Shown here piece by piece: positions 43,261 to 54,474 of a stretch of DNA of 64,000 nt. This DNA comes from Hericium rajendrae. Taxonomy: Eukaryota > Basidiomycota > Agaricomycetes > Russulales > Hericiaceae. Each line of letters starts with the position of its first letter. Position 1 is the first letter of the stretch. The position numbers and the translations under genes are program-made. A model generated the notes under the pieces. It made no database searches and was not told the DNA's origin. It saw only the letters and a program-made list of their open reading frames with translations. The DNA lies in contig CM065886.1 of the NCBI GenBank assembly GCA_033439255.1, positions 1,488,001-1,552,000 of the forward strand, read 5' to 3'.

Positions 43261-46200
43261 GGTCTCAGGCTGTCGAAACTCGTGCTCTAAATTGCGATGC
43301 GGGCTGCGGCAGGCATTCACATCGCAGATGCATCGACAGCACTGACCGTGACTGTAGAAAAAAATGTCAGCACTGGCATTGTACAAGGTAAAGAAATCAC
43401 TTGCTCGAGATACTCATTAGGGACCGTTACTGAGAACAACAAGGGCGATAGGAAATCGACAACGTCAACAGAAACAGGGTCGAGGAATGGGGGAGCAAAA
43501 GGGCGGAGATGAGCCCGAACCCCTGCTTATATTGACCCACGCGGAGGATCCCCTCTTCCTCCGCGCCCTGTGCCGGTGTCTCGGTTCGTGGTAAATTCCC
43601 TGTAGTTACCTTCTTCCGAGATTTACGTCCATCCCGGTATTCGAGAACCGCTCGTGTCCATTTGTCGCTAACATGCATGTAGTGTTCCTCCGATGGCTTG
43701 GTTGTTTGAGCGGGGAAACAGCACTTGTTAACTTCGTAGATATTTTTGGTAGCCTTTGAGGCTAACACATGTATTAGAGACGCATTCGTGATATGAACAT
43801 TTTTCTTGGTGCCTCACATTCATAATTTCAGTCATCGAAGCAAGAGTCCGGCCCTCGTTTCGTGAGCTTTCCTGTGCTCTGTACATTATCTCCATTTGTG
43901 GCTTATATTAGTACACAGTACATCAGAGCTGATTTTTATTGTAAAAGAGTTGTTCAGTATCGAAGAAGACAGTCATGAATAAATATTGCGGAGCCTATTC
44001 GAGATTTCAGGAAGTGGCTCACATAGTGCGAGAGAATGCGAAGCTCACCTCAAAGTCACGGTGCTGCTGCACAACAAGTCCTACCGAGTCGGCGGCAATA
44101 ACACTCTCGTTTCTCAGGCTCACTCTCCGTTCCTCGATTGACTGCTGATACCGTAGCAACCCGATGGCGGCACTGTCGGGAGGTGGTCAGTAATTACTTC
44201 TTTGACAGACGGAGTGTTACGAGACTGCAGCCTATCGCAGTAGTACACCGAGACAGATTTAGCATCAAGCTGATTGTACCGATCAACGGCTAAGTGTCCG
44301 CTTCATCTACGGTCAGGCTCTTCACTCACTGCAGATACAGGTCTCTAAAAAGTTCACTACTCTGCTCGGTGCTTGAACCAACAATTGATTATCATTAGCC
44401 TTAAGTTTCTTGAGATCCCTCCATGCATTGCATTTTTGCAGCAACCATGTCTCTCCGAAAATCCAGGAAATGGCTTGGCAGCATGGAAGCACTCGGAGCA
44501 TCCATTCCCCATGAGAACCTGATCTACCAGCTGTCAGAAGCTTATTTGTATGGTTACCCCTGAAATTCTGCCGTTCCAAAATCCTGAGTCCAATGCCTGA
44601 TTGAAGATTCTCTCCATGAAACTTAGACTTATTTATTTCTCTGCACAATTCTCATTCTCACAGCTCAAGCCATAGAGCACTCAGACTGCTTAGATAGAGG
44701 GGGACAGAGGGAGCCAAGCCTTTCAAAACTCCACTTGGCTTTACATAAATTATGAAAGTGTCTGAGCTTGAAGGGTGGAGTTTTCGGGGCAAGCAACCGG
44801 ATGACACAAGGCCTTCAATGTCCGGTGTGTTTCAAGACACGGCGATCACGAAGCTTACCTCCGAAAATGGATATGAGCCGGTTGGATAGCAGGCCTTCAT
44901 GTACATTTCTGCCCCTCCCTTACTCTGGTTGAGTACACTCACCTGTTCGTCATCGACGTATCAGTCAACCTGCGGCCTGCAAATAGGTCAAAGTTTCTAA
45001 CTCTACGGGATTTTGATATACTGGCTAACACACGATTAATTGACAGATGCACCGGAACAAAAACTGCCTCGGCGGCATTGCATAGTAGATATAATCTGTA
45101 AGCCCCGTCACTACTAATACCTCTTTGCCATGCAGCGACTAGTTCTGAGACGTGTGGGGCATTCTTTGGTGAGTAGTTCGCAATAAATTTAGTCGAGTTG
45201 AAGTGGGACTCACCAAGTCTTTCACAACATTGTTCCACACTGCTTTTTTTCCAGGATCGAAAGCCCCATGGCGAGCGGCAAGCACGTCAATAGGACAAAG
45301 TCCTCGTGGTCAACATTGACAGCTTGTCGGTGCTGTTATCGCCTGCATGCCCAATATCATGCCTTTCGGTGTTGTTCGTGACTGCTTGCGTGCCACAGCG
45401 CTGCACCGCAGAAAGGTGGGGACGTGTTCCGTAATGTCATTCACTGATGGTGATATGTTGACGCCAGGCGTGAACCAGCATGTCTTCAGAATGAGGGTTG
45501 CATGGTCAGTCTCTATACTGCTCACGCTGCATGGCAAGCGATAGGCAGATGTGAATGCCGATATCGCCTACTTGGAGGGCGGAAGAGTTGGCCCTGCGAC
45601 GGGATGCCTTTGAGAAGAATTTCTGGGATGTGAGATAAGTAATGCGGATCAATCTGCAGCACGGCGACTCACTACACTGACCTCTGTCTCGACAGGTATG
45701 CGGCTCTAGATGTTGACGTGACATGGATCACGTTGAGGCTATTCCATGGTCCAATCATCATCCGCGCAAGTCTTGCAGCAGCAACGACTCGTCGCTGGTC
45801 GGTCAAGGCTCGGCGAGCAGATGCGATGGTGGGAGGACTTTGACCGAGATGGATATGATTTTTTATATACACTCCATAGCATGTAAGAAAACTGAGACAG
45901 GAGCAGGCGGGGGCAGAGGCGAGTGGATCGCAGAGGTGGTGCGGCGGTAGCAGCTGCGACCGCAGACACGGCGGCGGCATGTGACGGCCAGATTGGATTG
46001 GCGCAGTCGTTCGCCTTTGTCTTGTGACACCAGGGCAGGCGGGCCTGTTTTGCGCGACGCCGCTGAGTGTGCTACAAATGCTGGAGGGCGACGAGCGGCA
46101 TTGCATGGATCGCGAGCAGTGTTGCGCGGCATCCCTGGCCTGGCCCGACATCGTGAGCGGGCATGTGGTGCCTTTGCCGACGCATCCGTCTCTTCAGTGC

Positions 46201-47090
46201 GAGGCACTGTGGGAGCAGCGTCGATCAGACGTATGAACCTGTCAGGCACAGTGGTGAGCAGCGAGTCGCTCAGCCTTGTCTTGATTGTATTGCAGTCGAA
46301 GCGCATGGGACAGCGTGGAGATCGAGACGAGGCGGGGAACATGGTTGTCATCGTATCGGCGAGATCTTGCACGGACGATGAGTGGCGCAGCCATGGCAGG
46401 CTCGTGGATGGGGACTGTGGTGGGCAGATGCACTCGTCGTGATGTTCACGAAGTCGCCGATATGCTGCGACATCGCTGGAAAGTGATCGCCGGCCCCTTG
46501 AGAGGGTACAAGCTTTAAGCACGAGCTCGGGGAAACTGGCACTGACGTACATGACAATAGGGTACTGGATATTCCCACAGCATGCTCAGCGCGGCCGAGG
46601 ACATGCCTTCACGTCGGTCGCCATCGATGGTGAACCGCAAGGATTACCCGAGCTGAGGCTCATGCTGGACGTCAGGCGTAATGAAGCAGAGGGCTGATGC
46701 GAGCAGCTCTGCATACTGCCGATGCGAGGGATGGCCGCCGTCGATGTCAAGTGCGGTCTTCATGATGCGGCGGCGTCTGTCTTCACACGAGACAATAGAG
46801 CGCCCGAGTCGCGGCCGACGTCATCGTCAAGTTAGGAAACTTGCGGCGTGGCTTGCGTGGGTGCGGTGTCATGCAGGCGGTACGAGGCATTCTGCTTCAG
46901 CAGTGCCAGATTGCTCCGTCGTTGCGAGCGAGGCAAGTGGTCAGAGTGAGAGAAGGCACACGAGATGGAATTATGGAGAATCTACTGTACAGCCTGGTGC
47001 AGTCCATAACATCTCTAAAGGAGACGAGACAGGACAGGTATCGGGACGGCGCCGAGTTTCGCGGCCTGCCTAGTCCACCTACCGTGCTAA
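43260..47090. other. Long stretch without a supported gene
   Basis: Frames are short except a 229-codon minus frame at 46552-45863, which is Arg/Ser/Pro-rich and has no recognisable domain. Near 46817-46835 the minus strand carries AACTTGACGATGACG, the motif of the 39-43 kb array. The rest shows nothing I can name. Confidence 0.5.
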
Positions 47091-47129
47091 GATATGAGTA
47101 GCGGGACACGCGATGATGGTGCAAAAGGC

Positions 47130-48260
47130 ACTCGGTGCCCTCGGTCTCAGCGACTCTGGAGATGCGTCGCTCGTGGGTCAGATGGCGCCGAAACATGTGT
47201 GACACCGTATTTCTGCTCCAGGGGAGGTGCGCGACGCCTCTGCGAGTCGGAGAATGTGTCGTCAGCGTCGCTTTCGGCGCCGAAGGCGCGGTATCGTATG
47301 TCAAAGGGGACGGGGCGCGTGGCTTGAAATTCGTCGCGCATGGCGTCGACCCGTGCCGAAACGGGGATATCGTTATGTTTCTGCAGCGCGGCGGGCAAAC
47401 GAATGGCGCCATAATGCCCCGGGACGCCGTAACAAAGGCAAACCTAGTTGCGCGCCATCTCTGTGAGTCGGGGATGTGTCGCTCGGCATCGTTTTTGGTG
47501 TCGGAGGGGCTGTATCGAGCGTCGAAGGGGGCGGGGTGCATGGCTCGGGATAGGCCAAATCGCCTCGGAATGCCAAACCGAAGGTGTCTTTCGGTGAGCT
47601 GAGTCGCAAGGATAGAGGGAATATGTTGCATGTTGCGTCGGACCACGCCAGAACGGCAGTATCGCCGTATTCCTGCAGAGAGGCGGGCAAGCGAAAGGCA
47701 CCATGATTCCCTGGAGCGCTGGGACAAAGGTAGCGCTAGGTGCGCGCTACCTCAGCGACTTTGTAAATGCGTCGCTTGGCGTCGTTCTCGGGGCTGGAGG
47801 GGCGGTGTCGCACGTCGAAAGGGGCGGGTTGCATGACTCGGGATCCGCCATACCGCCTCGGAACGCCGAGATGAGGGCAGCGTTCGGTGTGCTGAGTCGC
47901 AAAGATTCGGGAAATGTGTTGCGCCTTGCGCCGGACCGTGCCGAAATGGCAGTATCATCAGATTTCTGTTCCGGGTCGGCGATGTGAGATGCGCTGAAAC
48001 GCCTTGCAGCGCCGTAATGAAAGCAACGCTGGGTGCGCCCCATCCCAACGAGTCGGGGAATGTGTCGCTTGCTGCGCCTGGCCGTGCTGAAATGGCTGGA
48101 TCGTGGGGTGAAGGGGGCGGGGCGCATGGCTCGGAATGCGCCAAATTGCATCGGAACGCCGAAGCGAAGACCGCGCTGGGTGCGTTCAGTCGCGACAAGC
48201 CGGGGAATGTGTCGCTCGGGATGTCGGATCGTGCCAAAATGGCTGCATCGTGACGTGAAT
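47130..48260. repeat. Tandem array of units of about 146-147 bp
   Basis: Anchor motif GGGAATGTGTCGCT (variants) recurs at about 47467, 47613, 47759, 47907, 48055 and 48201, with intervals of 146, 146, 148, 148 and 146 bp; more diverged units lie from about 47130. A unit runs on through GCGTCGGACCGTGCCGAAATGG, GGGGCGGGGCGCATGGCTCG and ATCGGAACGCCGAAG. Repeat-bearing minus-strand frames contain HIPRLV and FRAMRPAPF-like peptides but no known domain. Confidence 0.75.
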
Positions 48261-48339
48261 GGGGGGACGGTTGGCGTGAGTGGGAAGGATCTAAAAAGAC
48301 CGCACCTGGACAGATGCGCTGAGCCTCGACTACCCCGCA

Positions 48340-48762
48340 TTGCTCGATGTCCCGCTTTTTGAGTCGCGCACGTTTCTCGGCAGATTCAGAGAATGGGAGG
48401 GCGGGATGTGTTTCGAGGGATGGTGAGCATGTTGAGGTCAGAGTGAGAGAAACGCGTCAAATTATCAAGTTGACGCGGCCGCGACCGACTTCGCCGCCTG
48501 CAGTTTCACACAAACAATGAAGGCTTGCGTCGCTCAATAATTACGCAGATGAGACACCACAGCCAATGCAAAAAATTCGGATACATGTTCTAACTGACAC
48601 GATCTTCCGAACGAAATCGAAATTCTCGCATCCGTACCGCATGCAACGCGACTGCTCGAAGGGAGCGGCGAGCAACCTGGCGGGCGCAGACAGCGCAGAC
48701 ATGTCTAGGGCAGCGCCGGCACTGCATGACTGAGATGTCAGGCTACACAGACTGAAAACCCA
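48340..48762. other. Spacer between the 146-bp array and duplication block 2
   Basis: No gene is seen. Confidence 0.4.
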
Positions 48763-48858
48763 ACCTCTACATAGTGCAGGATATCTAAATGTGACAACAC
48801 GGGTATAAACTACCGAATCCCAATCGTCTAATGCCGTTGCATCCCCCGCGCCCCCGCG

Positions 48859-50590
48859 TTACTTTTTGCCCGCCTTCTTCGCGGGCACGAACAGCCACGC
48901 GAGCGCGATGAGCACGCGCATGCCCGTGCCGATCCCGAGCGCGGCAGGCGAGCCGATGGCCTGCAGAATCGCGCGGCTCACGAATCCGCCGAGGAAGAGC
49001 GCGAGGATCGCGACGAGCTTGAGGTCGCGCGAGATGACCGCGCGGCGGAGGTCGAACAGCTTCGGGTCCGCCATCAGCTCGCACCACACCGTCGTCAGCA
49101 CGACTGCGCGCCACCGTCAGCACGCGCGGGAAGAAAAGAAGGCGGGGAGGGACGCACTGGTGGTGGCGAACTGCGTGTTGAGGCGCTTGCCCATGATGCC
49201 CTGCAGGCCGAGGCTCGCGCTCATGAGCCCGAGACACGCGAAGGTCCCGGCGCGCGTCCACGTCGGCACGTCGCGCGCGTCGGCGACGCTCGCCTGGCCG
49301 CTCTTCCAGAGGGCGATGGCGGCGGCCATGGTGAAGAGGGCCTGGATGAAGGTGCCGAGGGCGAGCCAGGCGCGGGTGCGGGCGCCCATGCGGTCGCCGA
49401 TGCGGCCGATGGAGGCGCCGAAGATGAAGGTGAGGACGGAGGTGAGGGCTTGTTGGTCGGCGAGGTGGAAGGAGGTGTCGCGGTGGCCTGGGGGGCCTTG
49501 GAAGAGGCGTGCGAGGGCGAGAGCGAGCTGGACGGGGGGTCAGTTCGCATCCGTACACTAGAGGGGTCTCGCAACCCCCGACTCGAACGCAGCCAGTTGA
49601 AGCGTACGCTCCTCCAGTTGCCTCAGGGATGAAGCAGGTTTGCGCAGGTGCGGCGAAGGCGCACCCGGCGCACCCGGGCCCTCGAACGCAGCGGAGGTAA
49701 AGGTATCCGCGGCATGCTCCCCGCATACCGCATGGCGCAGGTCGGGATCCGAGTCGAGCGACGCCAGCGCTCCGCCTCCGCGATCGCGACCCAGTCCTGC
49801 CCGCCCATCGCCACGTAGGCCGGCTCCCCGCCGCAAGGTGCGCGTACCCGCACACTTCGTGCTCGTCCGGCTGCCTGCCGCCGCACGGCGCCGCCCGCCT
49901 TCACCTGCCGCACCACCAGCCGGCGCACGGCGATATTCTCACTCCTGCTGTCCGCAAGCTGCATGCGCATGAGCGAGCTCTGCAGTGACGGAACCCCGTA
50001 TGCGTACAGGGTCTTCTTGCGGCGAGCGACGGTACGGTGCGGGAGCTACATCTCAGTCGGACCCAGTAGTCGAGTCGTGCGGCTGCGGAAACCCTCTACG
50101 AAACGGGGAAGACAAACACACCTGCACGGAGTTGCCAGTCTGAAAGCCGCACCAGACGAAAATCGCGGAGAAGGAGATGGCATCACTAGAGGGATAAATG
50201 ATAAGTATGTTTTATGTGTAGGAGAAAAGAGAGTTCTTCGCTGCCCTCCGACTCGAACCCGGCCATTCGAACGCTGAGCTCCACGAGTTACTCCATCCTA
50301 TCACATACAGCTGCCCACAGCTGTATCTCAGTCGAGCCCAACGCTCTACCAGTTGAGTCGGGTGGTGGTTGCGAAAACTCTCGAACGGAAAGAAGCACGC
50401 ACATATAACCAGTCATGAAGCAAAACGCAGCAAGCGGCAACGTCGACGAACCAGGCTCGACCTCGGTGAAGAGATAGTCCTTGACGCCGTTCGGGAGCAG
50501 CTTGAGACTCGACGAATCGGCAGAGACGGGGCGCGGGAGGTCACCGTCGCCGGCCTCCTCGGCCTTGGATAGGGGCGCGGTCTCAGCCAT
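48859..50590 (-). CDS. DUF1275 (YoaK-like) membrane protein, paralog 2
   Basis: Predicted exons are 50590-50403, 50185-50122, 49527-49158 and 49103-48859, in frame to 288 aa and nearly identical to paralog 1. The hydrophobic segments and the GYIDAISF/GFQTGNS motifs are kept. Exon lengths equal those of paralog 1 (188, 64, 370, 245 bp). Intron 1 is 217 bp against 54 bp, and intron 2 is 594 bp against 257 bp. The coding parts look intact, so both copies may be expressed. Function unknown. Confidence 0.9.
49545..50100 (-). mobile_element. SINE-like segment split by a GC-rich insert, in intron 2 of paralog 2
   Basis: The start on the minus strand (GTTTCCGCAGCCGCACGACTC, CGACTGAGATGTAGCTCCC) and the end (GTTCGAGTCGGGGGTTGCGAG) match the SINE family. 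Between them lie about 410 bp (49625-50035) of GC-rich DNA shared only in part with paralog 1 (GCGCAAACCTG). Confidence 0.5.
50215..50385 (-). mobile_element. tRNA-derived SINE in intron 1 of paralog 2
   Basis: On the minus strand the A-box-like CAACTGGTAGAGCGTTGG is followed by CTCGACTGAGATACAGCTG, and about 90 bp later a B-box GGGTTCGAGTCGGAGGGC. This is the clearest copy of the family here. Paralog 1 lacks it, so it arrived after the block duplicated. Confidence 0.7.
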
Positions 50591-50890
50591 GTAGTCCGGA
50601 TCGCGGCGCTGTAAACGACAGACGGGAGGTTATAAGCAAACAGGCAAACGAGCGGTGAGGGCACGGACAGATAAGGGCGCGGTATCGATGCAAGTCCGAT
50701 GGGTTATGCACGTCCGTCTGTCACGGTGTGAATGCTGGTACTCGGGAGATCAAGCTTGGCCTGCGAGTTCCCAAGGCGCTCCGTCCCGCCAAGCTATGGC
50801 AGTAGCAATGGAATGGCTGTGGGAGACGGAAGAGGGGGTCGCTCAGGGCGAGCATAAATAAGAGGATGCTGTCGATTGCCAATATGATGG

Positions 50891-51952
50891 ACAAGAAACC
50901 ACCGCGCGCCACCGCCGCTTGGCGACTCAGCCCGGAGCCTGAGCCAGTTCCGTCGGCAGTCCGCTCTACGCCCGACGTTCACATGCACCTGGTCTGCGTT
51001 GCTGACTTTATTACAGAAGATAAGTAGGTGTTCTGTGCTGCAGGCACCAGCTTGCACCAACGCAGCGTCCACTGCAAAGGCCACACGGCGTTCGTGGTGC
51101 TCGTCCCGCTCTAACTCCCTGACATCATGTCGGATTTTGGTCTTGGCGCGTCTTAGCTGTCACTTTGCCGAAGTGCTGAGCGATTAGATGGCCCGAATTA
51201 ATGCCCTCGTGGCGCTGCGCTTGGCGAGCTACACCGTCTCCGAGGCCGCTGTCCGAGTCGACAGGCACGCCCACCTGTCCTCGCAAGCTCCATATATTAT
51301 CTATGAATCCCACCCTGTCTCACGCGTCTTCTGCGAGAACGCGGTCCCCGGCGGCAGACTCGCACGGTACGTCAGAGAGAGGCATTCTAGCGGGGCGCTA
51401 CGACGCAGCACGATCCCTTATAACGCGCACGGATGCTCGCACGCGGGCGCACCGGAGACACGCAGATGGCCTGGCATGCCACTCCCGATGCCCAGTGCCT
51501 TGGTCGCTCTCCGCACAGCGAATGCCCCCTGTGTTGAGGCTGCGGCTCGCGCACGCCGCAGTTGTTTCTGAGCGGGCGAAACGTGTTTGGCCGCGATGTT
51601 CCTACGATTGCCGAGTGAAAGTTCAGTGCGAGTCGCGCGCGGACCGTGTGAAGGAGAACGAGGGCTATTTTCAAAAGAGCGGACGGTATATACGGCAGCA
51701 TAAACCTACGAGCAAGCCAGAACCAGAGTCAAAGTAGAGTGATAGCAAAATCCGAAACCCAGCGAGACAAACAAAAGAAACGACGCGTCCGACGCAACGC
51801 AAGTGCATAACGTCGGGCAAATATCCTGCAGACATGGATCTACGACAGGTATCGGTATCGTCTGAGAAAGTGCAATGCAAGTGCAAGTGGAAAGCAGAGA
51901 AATAAATTGTCTTGTCATGTCATGTCTATGCGCATCACCAAGGCGTGCGATT
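50891..51952. other. Intergenic, no supported gene
   Basis: Two overlapping plus-strand frames (51188-51571 and 51201-51737) have no recognisable domain and are compositionally similar to shadows. Otherwise nothing. Confidence 0.4.
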
Positions 51953-52742
51953 TTAGAACAGACCGAACGCGGCGCCGACGACGGCGAAGGCGCCGGCGGT
52001 GAGCGGCGCGGCGAGGCCATGCGCGGCGTTGGACGACGAGGTGGGCGAGGCCGCCGCGGCACCGCCCGAGCCCGAGCCGGACGCGGTGCCTGAGGCCGAG
52101 GCCGACGTCGAGCTGCTGCTGCCCTCCGTGGGCGTCGCGGACGTCGGGGGATACGTCGCGCCGAGCGCCTTGATCTCGAACTCCTCCGAGGTCGCGAAGA
52201 TCTGTGCACGCAGGTGAGCAGGGGAGGAGGGGAGAAGGAGGTAAGGGGTACGCACGTGGGTCTGGTTGAGCGAGTCCCCGAGGAGGACGGTGTAGCCCGT
52301 GCCGGGGGCGAAGTTGGCCTGATCCTGCGTGATGGTGTGCGAGCAGTCGGCGTTGGGGACGCCGGCGATGATGGCCTGGGGCGCGGCGAGGACTTGCTGG
52401 TTGGTGTTGTTCACACTGCGGCGCGGATTAGCGTCTGGTCTGACGAGAGACTGAACGAGGCTCACAGGAGCGTATAGGTCGTCGCGGGGGCGTTGGTATG
52501 GCATGTCCAGACAAGGGTATTCTGGGAGCCGGCAACTACGGGGATTTCAGGAAAAGTAAAATTATGGAAAAGGAGGTAAAATGCATGTGGTTAGATTATG
52601 AGGACTTTGTCTCGTGTAACCAGCACTTACCCCACCACAAGTTAGGTCCCCCGGGGCTGAGGATCGAAAAGGTGCCCGACGACGACTGGGCAGCGGCGGC
52701 GCCGACGAGAGCGGAAGCAGCGAGAACACGTGAGAAAAACAT
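51953..52742 (-). CDS. GPI-anchored Kre9/Knh1-like cell-wall protein
   Basis: Predicted exons are 52742-52631, 52535-52466, 52415-52256 and 52201-51953, giving 196 aa. A signal peptide (MFFSRVLAASALVGAAAAQ) is followed by FSILSPGGPNLWW and SQNTLVWTCHTNAPATTYTL, the Kre9/KNH N-terminal fold (a short beta-sandwich at about residues 25-115). A Ser/Thr/Ala-rich stalk (SSSSTSASASGTASGSGSGG) and a C-terminal hydrophobic stretch (LTAGAFAVVGAAFGLF) indicate GPI anchoring. Yeast relatives take part in beta-1,6-glucan assembly; in mushrooms the family is large and functions are mostly untested. A short N-glycosylation site (NNT) is present. Confidence 0.87.
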
Positions 52743-53396
52743 GTTGGTATGTAGCGGAATAGAGGATGAGAAGGCCTAGGAGAGGGTATTAGGGAGAAGG
52801 GTCGGGGACGACGAGCAGCGACGACAAGGCTCTGGAGAAGAAGTCGACGACGGCGCGACGGGCTGATGATGTTCGGGGACTGGCAGCCGAATCAGCCGAG
52901 CAGCTCCGCCTCAATTCTAATTTTGGCTGGGCCCTCCGCCGCCTCTAGATCTTTCCTGTTCGGACTGCTCAAATATTGGTTTCGAGTGCGGTAGGTTGAT
53001 GTTGGCTTCGCAGTCACCTTTTCTTCACAAGTTGTTCGCAAGGAATATTCTAGGTGGTTTCATGTTTAGATCTGCTTTCAATTCACTCTGGGGCCTATCA
53101 TCGGAGTCTTGGTGCCTGCTCTCAATGCCTCGTCTTCTTCGAACTGCTCAGATATCGGTCTCGAGTGCAATAATGCCCACGCTGCTCGACATACATTGGT
53201 CTTGCTGCGAGTGTTTTCTTGAAAAGTTTCTCGCAGAGATATCTCACGTGCCTGACTCTTCACCTCTTTTCTCCATAGCTTAGGCCTTAGGGCCTAAGTA
53301 TCGTCGCGTCCGAACTTCGAGGATCAGTGCTTCCTCATTGTCATACATAGGGAAGATCTCAAGGAATAGCTGACAGGCATTGTACGTCAGCTGGCG
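52743..53396. other. Intergenic, no supported gene
   Basis: Upstream region of the wall-protein gene. Segments resembling AACTGCTCAAATATTGG recur at 52965 and 53143 and again at 54031, pointing to scattered small duplications. Confidence 0.4.
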
Positions 53397-53690
53397 CTCA
53401 TGGCGAGAAGCAACAGGGCAGGGAACTTCTGCCCATAGCCATCTGTTTTGGCCAATCGCGCCCTCCTGTCTTTCTCATTGGGCGCAGATATCCTATACGC
53501 CTGGGCATACTTCATCACGCCACAAAGGAAGTGCGTCATTGAGTGATAGTGAGTCTGAGCATGGCTTGGCGACTGCTTACTGCTGTCCATTTGCCGGATA
53601 CATCATATCTGACCTCATGGCCCGGCAAGATGTCTGTGACAGGACTTCTCTGACTTCATGTGGTGATTTCCAAGACTTCATTATTCTGAC
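53397..53690 (+). repeat. Dispersed repeat, copy 1
   Basis: It matches 54110-54370 and 55630-55920, with landmarks such as GCATGGCTTGGCGACT, ATTTGCCGGATACATCATATCTGA and CTTCATGTGGTG. Copy 2 forms the upstream region of DUF1275 paralog 3, so the copies are probably duplicated promoter DNA. Confidence 0.7.
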
Positions 53691-53840
53691 CTACTCCGGC
53701 TCGGACTCGGCTGGTGGAGCGCCGAGTCCAACTGAGATGCAGCTGTCAGCACCTGTGGGTGGCAGAATGGAGCGACTGAAGGGAGTGTAGCGTTTGGTTG
53801 GGGTCGAGTCGCAAGGCTGCGAAAACTCTCTATTGTCGGG
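53690..53840 (+). mobile_element. tRNA-derived SINE copy
   Basis: It has an A-box-like GGCTGGTGGAGCGCCGAG, then CAACTGAGATGCAGCTGTC, then GGGGTCGAGTCGCAAGGC (B-box-like) and GCTGCGAAAACTCTC. It sits inside the duplicated DUF1275 upstream segment. Confidence 0.65.
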
Positions 53841-54000
53841 GTTCAAGACCTTATTGCCTGGCCTGGCTCATGCGTTCGTACGTTGTGTCATTCAAATCGC
53901 CTTTTTTTATGCTTATAACCTCCCATCTTTTATAGGCCTTGGATGCCACTGCCAAGCCACCGCGCTGGCATCCGAGGGAGAGAAGACCGGTTCTAATTTT
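53840..54000 (+). pseudogene. Relic of a DUF1275 promoter and first codons
   Basis: CAAGACCTTATTGCC...GCTTATAACCTCCC parallels the promoter of paralog 3 (CAAGACCTCATCGCC...GCTTATAACCCCC). It is followed by TTGGATGCCACTGCCAAG, which parallels ATGGATGCCACCGCGTTC. The start codon is lost and similarity ends within about 40 bp of it. Confidence 0.7.
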
Positions 54001-54109
54001 AATTTCTCCGCCTCCGCCTTTTCCTCTTCGAACTGCGCAAATATAGTTTAACAAATAGCCAACAAGTACACTGTACTTCACTCGTTACTCATGGTGAAAG
54101 GTGATGACG

Positions 54110-54370
54110 CCGATTACTTCGGCCTATGGCCACCTGTGTCGCCCAAATCGCGCTTGTTGTTTTGCTCAATGGGTGCAAAAACCGTATACGTCTGGGCATT
54201 CTCCACCGCGCCGGCAAGGGAGGGCGCCATGTAACGATGGTGGGTCTGAGAATGGCTTGGCAATAAGTTACTGCTATCCGTTTGCCGGATATACCATATC
54301 TGATCTAGAGGCCCAGCACTATGTCCGTGGCAGGAGACTGCCCTGACTTCATATGGTGGTTTCAAGACCT
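54110..54370 (+). repeat. Dispersed repeat, copy 2 (upstream of DUF1275 paralog 3)
   Basis: Landmarks as for copy 1: GAATGGCTTGGCAATAAG, GTTTGCCGGATATACCATATC and CTTCATATGGTGG. Confidence 0.7.
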
Positions 54371-54474
54371 CATCGCCGAGGCCGCCTCCCACGATCGTAT
54401 GTTGTGTCACTGAGATTGCCCGTTTTTCGCTTATAACCCCCCGTCTGCTCTGTATAGAGCTTCAATCGACCACC

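Larger units (their letters stand above)
48763..50890. repeat. Segmental duplication block 2
   Basis: A direct copy of 36465-38092, lying about 12.3 kb away. It is longer because intron 1 and intron 2 of the contained gene carry additional SINE-related and GC-rich DNA. Confidence 0.9.

Noticed and set aside
45863-46552. A 229-codon minus frame
   Set aside because: Arg/Ser/Pro-rich, no domain, no splice or promoter support, and a substantial frame also lies on the opposite strand.
48785-49855. A 356-codon minus frame over DUF1275 paralog 2
   Set aside because: It is an Arg/Pro/His-rich shadow in the wrong frame. The real exons, with membrane segments and splice sites, lie in another frame.
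49545-50385. tRNA genes suggested by A-box and B-box motifs
   Set aside because: No cloverleaf can be drawn, since the acceptor stems and anticodon arm are missing. The sequence recurs as a family, so it is a SINE.
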